From NCBI GenBank assembly GCA_946479615.1, contig CAMLGR010000036.1, positions 1 through 33,826 of the forward strand: 33,826 bases of DNA. Direction: 5' to 3'. Positions 8,701-17,000 of the stretch are shown one piece after another (position 1 is the stretch's first letter; each line of letters opens with the position of its first letter). The translations under genes were made by a program, and so were the position numbers. The DNA comes from an uncultured Bacteroidota bacterium. GTDB taxonomy: Bacteria; Bacteroidota; Bacteroidia; Chitinophagales; Chitinophagaceae. The notes beneath the pieces were generated by a model, which ran no database searches, was not told the DNA's origin, and saw nothing but the letters and a program-made list of their open reading frames with translations.

Positions 8701-8973
8701 TACACTGACAGTGGAGGATGTGCCTACTCTTACTTCTTTGTTGGTGAATCCGGTAGAGGTGAATACTAAAGTTTCGCCTTCTTTAGCTTCGATTCTGAAA
8801 TTACCGTTGGCATCTGCAGCAACTGCTGTTTTGGTGCCTTTAACTGTTACGGTTGCGAATGGTACAGGACTTCCTTTGCTATCCTGTACCTGCCCGGTGA
8901 TTGGTCGGGTCTGTGACGAGGCGACTGCAAAACAGCATAGCAGCACTGTTAGCAGCGTTGTGAGTTTTCTCAT
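5725..8973 (-). CDS. SusC/RagA-type TonB-dependent outer-membrane transporter
   Basis: A 1082-residue beta-barrel that imports a ligand delivered by its SusD partner, using energy from TonB. The order is signal peptide (about 1-20), a carboxypeptidase-regulatory-like domain (about 24-95, with SKGSPVPFATVTVKGT), a TonB-box-like segment EVVVTALGI (101-109), and a plug domain (about 115-248). The plug has the family signatures NQALFVIDGVPF and LKGAAASALYGSRGSNGVILVTTKKG. The barrel ends in FNVKVKL, with an aromatic-containing final strand. After the plug, DVNGDGIDDD (287-296) looks like an EF-hand-type calcium loop. The gene heads a susC-susD operon. No ECF sigma or FecR-type anti-sigma gene is next to it, so its regulator is not evident. 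A 14-bp imperfect inverted repeat lies in the upstream region. Confidence 0.96.
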   Translation of the reverse strand: MRKLTTLLTVLLCCFAVASSQTRPITGQVQDSKGSPVPFATVTVKGTKTAVAADANGNFRIEAKEGETLVFTSTGFTNKEVRVGTSSTVSVSLDNQGEMQEVVVTALGITRTKNQLPYAAQKVSGADISQTRSTNVMSSLSGKVAGLDIKQNNTMGGSTNVLLRGSKSLTGNNQALFVIDGVPFDNANNNTLDQTTGRGGYDYGNAAADINPDDIESVTVLKGAAASALYGSRGSNGVILVTTKKGKNGFSVTVNSGVAVSSILRNTFPKYQKDYGAGYGDYFGAADVNGDGIDDDVAPTQDDASWGIKFDPNLLVYQWTAFVPGMPNYGKATPWVAAKNDPSAFFEKPASFNNSVFLETGGEKGTFALGYTRSNEGGVLPNSSLGKDLLNMSATYKLNDKLTAGLSANYSRIKGKGRFGTGYDGANALNLMTNFREWWETNVDIKELEQAYFLNKQNITWNMHDGPNGELQPEFWDNPYFTRYQSVETDSRNRYFGNVYLNYKPLSWLNIMGRISLDGYNELEEERKALTSVGVPFYRRFNQDYTEFNYDLLANASWDLNNDVTVKALVGSNTRVQTRSSLDAITNGGLGVPNLYTIANSINTPAPPLEFKGTRRVEGLFAGGTFSYKNTYVLDATIRRDRSSTLPDGNNVYYYPSVSAGFVFSELVKPTWLSYGKLRANYAEVGGDAPLYTVNDFYVSDIDGNSGQEVTSYNGNALFSVSGTKNSLNLKPERTKSFEIGTEMSFLKSRVGIDVTYYNAKTVDQILPLTVSTASGYTKKYVNSGTVQNSGIELQVYGSPIKTKDFSWDINVNWTKNKNKVTELYNDVDNIVLGSFQGSITLNATLNEPYGTIHGTDYIYTNGKPTIDDDGNYLITSSNNYTLGNVNPDWTAGITNKFTYKGLSLSCLFDIKHGGSVFTADMYYALAGGLYAETGGLNDLGNPIRDPLTNDASSGGIIRPGVTADGKPNTKRISLYDGDYAGGSYGQYDSYVSAPDKRFVYDAGYVKLREVALSYMLPARFFNGKIIKGIDVSLVGRNLAILHKNLPYADPEEGFSSGNLIGIQTGAYPGVRTVGFNVKVKL

Positions 8974-9013
8974 GTAAACGTCAATTTAGATTTAAAATAG
9001 AATTGCCTTTTAT

Positions 9014-9049
9014 ATTTAAATTATCCGTGCCCATTCGGATAATATAAAT
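9014..9049. repeat. Inverted repeat upstream of susC
   Basis: ATTTAAATTATCCG (9014-9027) and CGGATAATATAAAT (9036-9049) are complementary at 13 of 14 positions around an 8-nt loop. The site lies 41-76 nt upstream of the susC start, so it would be in the leader or act as an operator. No matching regulator gene is adjacent. Confidence 0.5.
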
Positions 9050-9103
9050 GCACATTTTAAAATCCAATAAAAAAGTATTCTGCGGTAGTTCGTCCAGTTT
9101 TCA

Positions 9104-9137
9104 CGGTGAGTGTCGTAAGAGGGAGACAGCGTCACCG
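9104..9137. repeat. Second inverted repeat between the HhH operon and susC
   Basis: CGGTGA (9104-9109) pairs with TCACCG (9132-9137), and within it TGTC pairs with GACA. It could be part of the susC promoter region or a weak 3' structure of the upstream operon. No T-tract follows, so a terminator is not supported. The rest of 8974-9215 shows no frame. Confidence 0.3.
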
Positions 9138-9215
9138 GAATAAAAGCTGCGGGCAAGGTAATTTTTTTTTAACAAAGCCATCACAAAAAAATAATTAGAA
9201 ATGCTTAGCAGGGAT

Positions 9216-11234
9216 CTAAAATGAGAGGGAAGCCTGGAACTTTATTTCGCTTTTGTTGTCATTTTCATAGTATAAACCATTAGAATTTTCGTTTTTATTG
9301 TATTTGTAAAATGTGCGCGAACATTTAAAACTCAAAGAAATTTTTTGATTCAGATCATAATTTAAAAGCAGGTAACAGTGTAATCCTGTTCCTGCGAATG
9401 ATGGGATCGAGAAATTATACAGTAAATCATTTTCATACGCATATATGCGGGAATCATAATTTGTTGTCTCAAACCCCGCCAACCTCGCTGCGCAGGAAAG
9501 CCGCTCCAGGGGCGGTTTACAGAGCACATCAGTGAAAAATAAAAAGCCCGTCACGGGACTGTCATCCGTATCAAACCATACCAATTCGACCCGGTTTCGC
9601 AGGGTGAGCGACCTACTGATCGCATAATTGATCTGTGTGCGCCAATTATATTTTTTGGATATCGAACCAGCCACATTGGTTTCGCCTGTCTGTGTTTTTT
9701 GTCGTGTTTCATTTTTATAACGTGTAAATATTTCCACACTTCTGTTGGGCGCATAGCTCACCTGTATTAAAAATTCTTTCCCTTGCGATGGTGCATCGAC
9801 GAGGTATTTGAGCCAGGGAAACCGGTACAGATCTGCATATGCAGATAGCTCCCACCCTGTAGCCGGTCGTATTAATATACCTGTATAAAATCCCTGCTCA
9901 TTAGAAACAGTTGTGTTCTCCGTAAATGCTGAACTGTTAAGCGATTGATAGCCGGCCGAAAGATTTCTATATAATAAAGAAATATCAGTTGTCTTATCGA
10001 TGCTCAAAAGACATCCCTGTATAACAGCTTTGTATCCCCGTTTATCGATAGCGGCTTCACCAAAGAGGTGCAGGTTCCTGTGCGTATAACTGTAATCGAT
10101 GCTTGTGTTCCGCCAGTTATCGCCGGAGATAGCATATAGATTATAAGGTTCATCGCGTTTTTGCAAAGCAGCTGAAAATTTATATGCAATGCTGTTAATA
10201 GCCACCTGCCATTTTTCATTTATATATTTAATGGTTGTTCCTGCTGTTACCTGCAGCAATTTATTTTTACCGGCGATCTCGCCCGGTGTACGATGGTAGC
10301 CGGATGTTTGAAAAGAAGAAAAATATTTTTCGTTGGCACTATCATTCTCTATCGCTGCGCTTAATTTTCGCAAAGAGAAAAAACCGGTAAGCTCCCATTT
10401 AGTTTTACGGATAGTGATCGCTGTGCCACGATGAAAATTAAATTCACCGGCAGAGTTATAGGGCCTGATCACGGGTGATTGTCTTTTTACAGACATGGTT
10501 TCAGCACTTTTCTTAAATGCCATGCTTTGCCATTGGATCAATCCCTGTCCCATATTCACGGTAAAATCTCCTATCACCAATGCCTGGATGATCCCTTTCT
10601 TCGCTATAAAAAAATGAAAGGAATAAAAATCAAATCCTGTTTTTTGTGCTCCTGAAAAAAAACGTTCGCCCGCATCTTTATCACCTGTGATACCAAATTG
10701 CAACAGTCTTTTATAATTGTATTTGTACCGGAAGAAAATCCGTTGCGGCGATCCCGTTGCAGCAGGTTCATTGACAGATTTACCCATCGACTGAGCCAAG
10801 CGGAATAAGAATTGATGATCTCCCTTACTGAATCTTGTACGCAGATCTTCTGCCAGTGGCAACGGATCAGCTATAGTAATGAAAGGCAGGAGCCGGTAAA
10901 TCGTATTCAGTTCCCAGCCGGGTACTGCCTGCAATTCGTATTTATCTACCAGTTTCCCAAAGAGTTTGCGGTACCGGATAAAATTTTCTATTTGTATATC
11001 ACTGAGTATTCTTAATCCTTTCAGATCATTTTCTCCGGCTTCATTCAGACTAAGCGGGTCCTTGCGAAAGCGCGATAACGATTGCAGGTAATTATCATCT
11101 TCGGTTATTTCTTCTTTATCGGCCATAGTCTCCAACTGCTGTTCCGTTGCAACAGGCAATTCCTGCGCCTGCTGGCAGAGCCAGGCAGAAACAAAACAAA
11201 ATAGCAGGATGACTTTTCTTATATATGTTTTCAT
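9216..11234 (-). CDS. Helix-hairpin-helix plus outer-membrane beta-barrel protein
   Basis: A 672-residue exported protein with a signal peptide ending near residue 23 (...CQQAQE). Residues about 56-118 are a ComEA-like helix-hairpin-helix region (PLSLNEAGENDLKGLRILSD, then IQIENFIRYRKLFGKL and LQAVPGWELNTIYRLLPFI). The remaining roughly 540 residues alternate polar and hydrophobic residues with many aromatics, as in an outer-membrane barrel, ending in FQASLSF. Proteins of this layout occur widely in Bacteroidota; no function is established that I know of. Helix-hairpin-helix modules usually bind DNA, so a role in DNA uptake is an attractive but unproven idea. Its start overlaps the stop of the preceding barrel-protein gene by 4 nt (ATGA), indicating translational coupling. 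Confidence 0.8.
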   Translation of the reverse strand: MKTYIRKVILLFCFVSAWLCQQAQELPVATEQQLETMADKEEITEDDNYLQSLSRFRKDPLSLNEAGENDLKGLRILSDIQIENFIRYRKLFGKLVDKYELQAVPGWELNTIYRLLPFITIADPLPLAEDLRTRFSKGDHQFLFRLAQSMGKSVNEPAATGSPQRIFFRYKYNYKRLLQFGITGDKDAGERFFSGAQKTGFDFYSFHFFIAKKGIIQALVIGDFTVNMGQGLIQWQSMAFKKSAETMSVKRQSPVIRPYNSAGEFNFHRGTAITIRKTKWELTGFFSLRKLSAAIENDSANEKYFSSFQTSGYHRTPGEIAGKNKLLQVTAGTTIKYINEKWQVAINSIAYKFSAALQKRDEPYNLYAISGDNWRNTSIDYSYTHRNLHLFGEAAIDKRGYKAVIQGCLLSIDKTTDISLLYRNLSAGYQSLNSSAFTENTTVSNEQGFYTGILIRPATGWELSAYADLYRFPWLKYLVDAPSQGKEFLIQVSYAPNRSVEIFTRYKNETRQKTQTGETNVAGSISKKYNWRTQINYAISRSLTLRNRVELVWFDTDDSPVTGFLFFTDVLCKPPLERLSCAARLAGFETTNYDSRIYAYENDLLYNFSIPSFAGTGLHCYLLLNYDLNQKISLSFKCSRTFYKYNKNENSNGLYYENDNKSEIKFQASLSF

Positions 11235-12055
11235 TTTTCTTCCCGGGATTTAAAATTGTACAAGAGCAACAATCCCGGGCTGATCCCCAATTGTAGATGA
11301 TAACTGGTAAACAGGTCGAGCCTGTATGCTTTCCTCAAAAAACCGAAGCCTGCCCATATCGAAGAAGAAGCCGAAGAAATACCTGCTTTTGCAATAAGCT
11401 GGGGAAGAAATTTATAATACACACCTGCATTGATCGTCACCGGTTTTTCTTCTTCCTTTATTATTTCTGCGCTGACCAGTACCAGTTCCGATGCTTCATA
11501 TCCGATACCCATGGTATAAACAGCCGGAAGTTTTTCTCCACTGTTTCCCAATCTTCCCCCTACAGGGTTGTTGAGATGAACACCGGCATTCAATGAACGG
11601 GTGATATGAAAGATCGCTCCTGCTTCAAAACTCAAGGCTGATGCTGCCCCATAACCGGCAATACTTATGTTGCTATAATTAAATTGTATCCCCGCATCAA
11701 GGGCTTTTCCTAATTTTCTTCCATGTGCAAGACCGAGCTGCATTTCTTTATACCCTGTGTAGCCTGCATAACCTGCTTTCCATCCAAAATTGCCATGCGG
11801 GGTGATAAGCGCCAGGGCCATTAAATAATTGTTTAGCCCTGGTAATAAAAACCGGTTTTCACCCGATATACCGGCAGCTGTATTTGTTAACTGCGCCAGT
11901 GCCGCCTGGTTAACCGGGAAAGAAAAAGCATCTGAAAAATCTTTACTGTACACACCTGACCCCGTATACACTGACGAAGAAGGTTGCTGCAATACCTGTG
12001 TAAAGGAATGCATGGAAAATAAACAGGCAGGTAATAATGATATATAATATTTCAT
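11231..12055 (-). CDS. PorV/PorQ-like outer-membrane beta-barrel protein
   Basis: A 274-residue exported protein with a signal peptide ending around FTQ (residue 20). Repeated Gly/aromatic strands (NFGWKAGYAGYTGYKEMQLGL and similar) and the early segment SGVYSKDFSDAFSFPVNQAALAQL resemble the FadL-fold PorV/PorQ proteins, which in type IX secretion shuttle or anchor cargo at the outer membrane. The family call is from style, and the protein is shorter than classic PorV. It is the first gene of a two-gene operon with the helix-hairpin-helix barrel protein, overlapping it by 4 nt, so the two products probably act together in the outer membrane. The start ATG at 12053-12055 gives a clean signal peptide. 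Confidence 0.65.
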   Translation of the reverse strand: MKYYISLLPACLFSMHSFTQVLQQPSSSVYTGSGVYSKDFSDAFSFPVNQAALAQLTNTAAGISGENRFLLPGLNNYLMALALITPHGNFGWKAGYAGYTGYKEMQLGLAHGRKLGKALDAGIQFNYSNISIAGYGAASALSFEAGAIFHITRSLNAGVHLNNPVGGRLGNSGEKLPAVYTMGIGYEASELVLVSAEIIKEEEKPVTINAGVYYKFLPQLIAKAGISSASSSIWAGFGFLRKAYRLDLFTSYHLQLGISPGLLLLYNFKSREEK

Positions 12056-12232
12056 GAAAAGGATAGATTTGGAAATCTAAAACTACCCTTTCGTCATAGC
12101 GTAACCGCGATGTTGCGTACAGGAAATAATGCTTTTTTCCTCCTGGTTTGCTTGTTTATTTCACCCTAAAAAAACAGGTAAAATCTTCTTATCTCTTTAT
12201 AAAACATAACGTCGTTGCGTGGAATAATTCTG

Positions 12233-12240
12233 TACGTTTG
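12233..12240 (+). promoter_or_regulatory. -7 box of folD, near-leaderless
   Basis: TACGTTTG is a perfect TAnnTTTG box and ends only 3 nt before the folD ATG at 12244, predicting a transcript starting at or beside the start codon. The nearest upstream TTG (12215-12217) is 15 nt away, shorter than the usual 17-23 nt. guaB shows the same arrangement. Confidence 0.55.
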
Positions 12241-12243
12241 CGC

Positions 12244-13119
12244 ATGCAAATTTTAGATGGTAAAAAAGCGGCTCAGTCTATCAAAGATGAGCTTGGCATT
12301 GATGTCGCGCAACGGGCCAACGAAGGCAAAAAAATACCTCACCTGGCGGCGATCCTGGTCGGACAAAACGGAGCCAGCGAAACGTATGTGGCGGCCAAGG
12401 TAAAAGCCTGCGAAGAGGTGGGATTCAAGTCTACCCTGATCCGGTTTGAGGATTCAATTTCCGAAAACAAATTGCTCGAAAAGATCGAAGAACTGAATGA
12501 CGATCCCGATGTGGATGGCATATTGGTACAGTTGCCGCTGCCCGGGCATATTTCGGATGAAAAAGTGATCAATACCATTATCCCCGATAAGGATGTGGAT
12601 GGATTTCACCCGGTGAATATTGGCAAGATGGTGCAGGGCCAGCCTGCTTTTATACCGGCCACCCCGCATGGCATCATGCTGCTGCTCGAACATTTCAAAG
12701 TGGAAACAAAAGGAAAACATGCCGTTGTGATCGGTCGCAGTAATATTGTGGGCCGCCCGATGAGCATTTTATTAAGCGAGAACAGTAATCCCGGCAATTG
12801 TACCGTTACGATCTGTCATTCCCAAACAAAAAATATAAAGGAACTTTGCCTGCAGGCAGATATTATTGTGGCAGCATTGGGCCGGCCGGGTTTTGTAACG
12901 GCAGATATGGTAAAAGATGGCGCCGTTATTATCGATGTAGGTATTACCCGGGTGGAAGATGCTTCTAAAAAATCAGGTTTCCGCTTACGCGGAGATGTGG
13001 ATTATGAAACGGTAGCATTAAAATCTTCGTGGATCACCCCGGTGCCCGGTGGCGTTGGCCCTATGACTATTGCTGCTTTAATGAAGAATACATTCCGTTC
13101 TTGTGAAATGAAGAATTAA
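12244..13119 (+). CDS. folD: Bifunctional methylenetetrahydrofolate dehydrogenase/cyclohydrolase
   Basis: FolD interconverts 5,10-methylene-, methenyl- and 10-formyl-tetrahydrofolate in the cytoplasm, using NADP(H), and feeds purine and formyl-Met-tRNA synthesis. Starting at the ATG at 12244 the protein is 291 residues, the usual length. Visible motifs are [17 protein letters not shown] with Tyr48 and catalytic Lys52, PLPGHI and [11 protein letters not shown] in the middle, the Rossmann nucleotide loop [13 protein letters not shown], and the C-terminal signature [19 protein letters not shown] longer frame reaches back to a TTG at 12148, but the perfect -7 box ending 3 nt before 12244 and the family N-terminus ([14 protein letters not shown]) rule it out. 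A long hairpin follows the stop codon by 2 nt, before queE. Confidence 0.97.
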   Translation: MQILDGKKAAQSIKDELGIDVAQRANEGKKIPHLAAILVGQNGASETYVAAKVKACEEVGFKSTLIRFEDSISENKLLEKIEELNDDPDVDGILVQLPLPGHISDEKVINTIIPDKDVDGFHPVNIGKMVQGQPAFIPATPHGIMLLLEHFKVETKGKHAVVIGRSNIVGRPMSILLSENSNPGNCTVTICHSQTKNIKELCLQADIIVAALGRPGFVTADMVKDGAVIIDVGITRVEDASKKSGFRLRGDVDYETVALKSSWITPVPGGVGPMTIAALMKNTFRSCEMKN

Positions 13120-13121
13120 TT

Positions 13122-13211
13122 GTCTGCACCGGGATTTGTAGGATTTTTGGGGATTAATGGGATATAACCAATCCTAATAATCCCCAAAATCCTACAAATC
13201 CTGGTGCAGAC
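13122..13211. repeat. Long hairpin element between folD and queE
   Basis: GTCTGCACC (13122-13130) pairs with 13203-13211, GGATTTGTAGGA (13132-13143) with TCCTACAAATCC (13190-13201), and GGGGATTA (13149-13156) with TAATCCCC (13178-13185). One extra T on the 5' side and one G-T pair interrupt it. The stem has about 33 pairs and a 21-nt loop. It begins 2 nt after the folD stop and ends 9 nt before the queE start. The word AATCCTAATAATC in its 3' part recurs just upstream of dprA. It could act as a terminator or attenuator, or be a mobile palindrome. Confidence 0.8.
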
Positions 13212-13220
13212 GTCCCTATT

Positions 13221-13841
13221 ATGATCGCAGAAAAAAATATGATCACTCTGCTCCCCGTTATGGAGCATTTTTATACACTGCAGGGTGAAGGCTATCACCA
13301 GGGCAGGGCTGCTTATTTTGTACGCCTGGGTGGTTGTGATGTAGGTTGTGTATGGTGCGATGTAAAAGAAAGCTGGGAAGCCGGTAAGCATCCTCTTTAC
13401 GAAATACAAGCTATCATAGCGGAAGTAAAAAAAACGCCTGCTGAAATCGTGGTGATCACCGGCGGCGAGCCATTGATGCACAATCTTGATCTGCTCACAA
13501 AAACGTTTCAACAAGCTGGCATAAAAACACATATCGAAACATCAGGCGCACACCCGTTAAGCGGTCATTGGGACTGGATCTGCTTATCACCCAAAAAATT
13601 CAAAGCGCCCTTACCGGAGATATTACCAGCCGCCAATGAGCTGAAAGTGGTTGTATTTAATAAAAGCGATTTTGCCTGGGCTGAAAAATATGCAGCATTG
13701 GTTTCTCCTTCCTGCAAACTTTACCTGCAACCCGAATGGGATAAGGCAAAAGAAATAACTCCCCTTCTTATCGATTACATTCTCAGCCATCCCCAATGGG
13801 AACTAAGCCTGCAGATACACAAGTATATTCATGTTCCGTGA
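13221..13841 (+). CDS. queE: 7-carboxy-7-deazaguanine synthase QueE (radical SAM)
   Basis: QueE rearranges 6-carboxytetrahydropterin to 7-carboxy-7-deazaguanine, a step of queuosine and other deazapurine synthesis, using a [4Fe-4S] cluster and S-adenosylmethionine. The 206-residue protein begins with the family segment PVMEHFYTLQGEGYHQGRAA. The cluster ligands are Cys39, Cys43 and Cys46 in GGCDVGCVWCD (CxxxCxxC). TGGEP (80-84) is the SAM-binding motif, ETSGA follows, and the end LQIHKYIHVP matches the usual Q-H-K-Y ending. The ATG could be 13221 or the in-frame one at 13239; the conserved part starts later, so this does not matter for function. No other queuosine genes are beside it. It probably needs its own promoter or read-through across the 90-nt hairpin. 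Confidence 0.95.
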   Translation: MIAEKNMITLLPVMEHFYTLQGEGYHQGRAAYFVRLGGCDVGCVWCDVKESWEAGKHPLYEIQAIIAEVKKTPAEIVVITGGEPLMHNLDLLTKTFQQAGIKTHIETSGAHPLSGHWDWICLSPKKFKAPLPEILPAANELKVVVFNKSDFAWAEKYAALVSPSCKLYLQPEWDKAKEITPLLIDYILSHPQWELSLQIHKYIHVP

Positions 13842-13847
13842 GGAGGA

Positions 13848-14010
13848 TGGTGAATGAGTGAATGGTCAATAGTGAATAGTGAATAATGAACCATCTATTG
13901 TATTCTATATATTTCTCTTCCGGAGCATTGAATATTTTAGAAAATGAATAATTATTATTGACTATTCACTATTGACCACTCACCATTGACCATTCACCAT
14001 TCACCTCTCA
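13848..14010. repeat. Word-built inverted repeat between queE and the macroglobulin gene
   Basis: GGTCAATAGTGAATAGT (13864-13880) and ACTATTCACTATTGACC (13961-13977) are perfectly complementary over 17 bp. The flanks continue with degenerate copies of the same words (GGTGAATGAGTGAAT on the left, CACCATTGACCATTCACCATTCACC on the right). The element separates two convergent genes, and the macroglobulin stop codon (13994-13996) and last codons lie inside its right arm. It may serve as a bidirectional terminator; its composition of repeated words suggests an expanding or mobile intergenic element. Confidence 0.75.
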
Positions 14011-17000
14011 CCACTTTAAATTGCATACTATTACTATACGCAGTCACTTCCGGTTTGTACATACATTGCAGGGAAGCCGGGCCACTCATAAAACTTCCTT
14101 CCTGCGCTACTTTCATTTCGTATACGATCTCGTGTCTTCCTGATGGAATAAAATCGATAAAGAATTGCGATCCTGCATCCCGCACTGAATGATAATAAGT
14201 GAATCCCTCTCCATATTCATACCCGCTGCTGTTATCACCCGGTTCAAAAGCAGCTGCCCGCTTGTCATCGATATACACATAAGACAAAGGTTTAGCCGAT
14301 TCAATATTTACGATAACACGAATTCTATCAGCTATTTTCACTATCGCATCAGCCGGCAATATTTCCCATATAGCTTGCGCTCCGTTCCATCTGTAGAATT
14401 GCTTCGATAACTGTACATTCTTATTCAGTTTGCTTAGTTCTGCCGATGAACTAAAATAGTACAGCCCAATATTTCCACGGGCCGGGCCGGCATTGGTTTT
14501 AACCAGCTTTACAGAAGATGGCGACACTGTCGATTTAACGTGTTGAAAAGTATTGCCATTGAATAAATCATCCGATGCTGTTAACATCCCATTTCCAGTC
14601 TCAGCGCTGACAGTCTGACTAAGCCCTGTAATAGTTCTATTTTGATGTTCCAGTAAATTAAGTACAGCAGCAGTTGCCTTTGTACTGCTCCAATGGTGAT
14701 CGGTACGGGCGTTAAGCAGCCATTTAATAATTCCTTTGCTATCATCCATGCCCGCAACCTCAAAGGCTTCTGCCAATAAAGAAATAGTCTCTTCAGTTCC
14801 GGTTGCCAGGTCATCGGCATCTGAAATATCTTTCCATCGCAGTCCATTCACCTCATCATTGATAGCCGATTCGCGCAGGGAACGAAGAAGATCGATCGCT
14901 TTTGAATACAGGTCATCATTCTTTTCAGAAAAATAAAGCGTGGATAGTATCAGCAGCGCCTGGTTATGTAATGACAACCTTGACGAGGCCTGTCTCCAAT
15001 CAGCCCGCAATAATTTCTCTATAGTAACATGAAGGCTGTCATTGGCAGGAAAGGATTTCGTCCAATGGCTGCGGCTATACATATAATACAGGTGATTATT
15101 GAAGATGCTGTCACTTATATTTTCCAAAAACTGTTCGTCGCAATATCTGATCAATCCATTGATAAAAGAAGTAAAATTTTCATTGAATACACTGACCGGA
15201 ATCAGTTGATTCCTGCTTTTAAGTTCGCCAAAACCACGTAATACATAGCAGGAAATATAAAAATCGGTTTTACCGCCATTGAACCAGCTCAATCCTCCCC
15301 TTCCTGTTTTGAGTTCAGTTAATTTTTTAAGAAGATCCTTTATACCAGGAATGACACGCGATGTGTCCAGTAATTCAAATAATTGCTTTTGCTGTATCGT
15401 TGTTTGATGAGAAAGATTTAACCAGGGCATAGTCTCTTCCGCCAGTTCCGCTGGCAGTTTAGCAGTGGCGGTATTTTCTTTTTCTACCGATTCTTTTATT
15501 TTATTGAATGAATTTCGCGCAGAGGTATCTGTACGCATGATCTGCAAGGCGGTTATATTGGCAAGTAATTTATTAAAGGTTTGTTCCGCACAACCATAAG
15601 GGTAGTTAGCCAGGTAAGGAAGTGAATTGATCAGCGCCGCCTGTGGTTTTGGAGCGATGGATAATCCTATACCATACATATCAGCGGCAGGAACCGGGGG
15701 TAATGAGATGGTCGTATCAGCCGCATTGCTCCATACAAAAGGGTGATTATCGCTTACAAATATTTTCGGGCTTAGTACGGGAATAATATGTTCCTCTCCA
15801 TCTGCAAAATCGCCTGTATGCACGGTTACGATTACTTTCAATGGGTTCAATTGATCTGCCGGCACTGTTATCCCGAATGAAGAAGCGATTGTTGATTTTT
15901 TTGCCAGTGAAATATCCCGTTGGGATATGTCGAGCAATTTCGCCGTGATATCCTCCCCTGTTCCTTCATCAATGATACGGCAACTGATTTTTCCTGTGAT
16001 ATCGGTCGTATCGAGATTACTGATGCGGTTTTGCAATACTATCCGGTCGCCCTGGTAAAGCAGGCGCGGCATATTGGGTTGCACCATCAATGGCAATTGG
16101 GTAGTTAATTTTCTTTCCGCGTACATGGAGGTCGCCTTTTTTGTATGCGCCATCATTTTCCAATTCCATTCAGTTACACTTTCGGGCATGTTGAAACTAA
16201 ATGAATAGATCCCGTGGCTGTCTGCGTGTATAGCAGGAAAGAAAAAAGCGGTCTCTGAAAAATTTTTGCGCGGAACGATAACAGGCCCGGGCTCATTGGG
16301 TAAAATGATCTGTCCTTTTGTACTTAACACCAGTACTCCCTGCGCTGCCCGTGCTCCATAAATGGAAGTAGCATCTGCACCTTTCAATACCAGGGCTGCA
16401 GTAATCGTATTTGGATCAAGACCGGAAATATTTCCCTCGTAAACTACACCATCCAGAATGATCAATGGTTGCGAAGCCGCTGCAATACTTGACATCCCCC
16501 TGATGGTTACCGAGGACACTGATCCGGCTAGTGAGGAACGGCGGACTGATCCATATCCTACTACCACTACCTCACTTAATCCTGCAGTATTACCAACCAA
16601 TCCATCTAAGCGTACACCAGGATTCATCTCATACTGGAAATTATTTTGCCTTCCCCGGCCAGTACCGATCATCCAGCCACCCCAGCCATTATCATATACA
16701 AAATCGACCGGGTTCAGCCACCATAAACTGATGACAGAATCATAAGCGATCATTTGCAGGTTCCTGTACCTGTCCCAATCGCGGTTTATGATACCTACCG
16801 GGCTATTGATCGATACTCCCCAACGGTTGCTAATATATCGCTGACTGCTATTATTTTCAAATCTTACCCAATCATGCGGATTCAATTTATCCAGCGAGGC
16901 ATCATACATCGTAGTCATCAATTCTGCAGCTACATTTTCATTTCCTGTTTTAACCGTTACCGCAAAGGTTTCCTTACTACCGGGCGATAATTTTTTGCGG

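Noticed and set aside
12148..12243. N-terminal extension of folD from a TTG
   Set aside because: The family N-terminus begins at 12244 and the perfect -7 box lies inside the extension.
16458..16745. Short plus-strand frames opposite the plug segment of the macroglobulin
   Set aside because: The minus-strand frame is continuous and carries clear domain motifs; the plus-strand frames have none.
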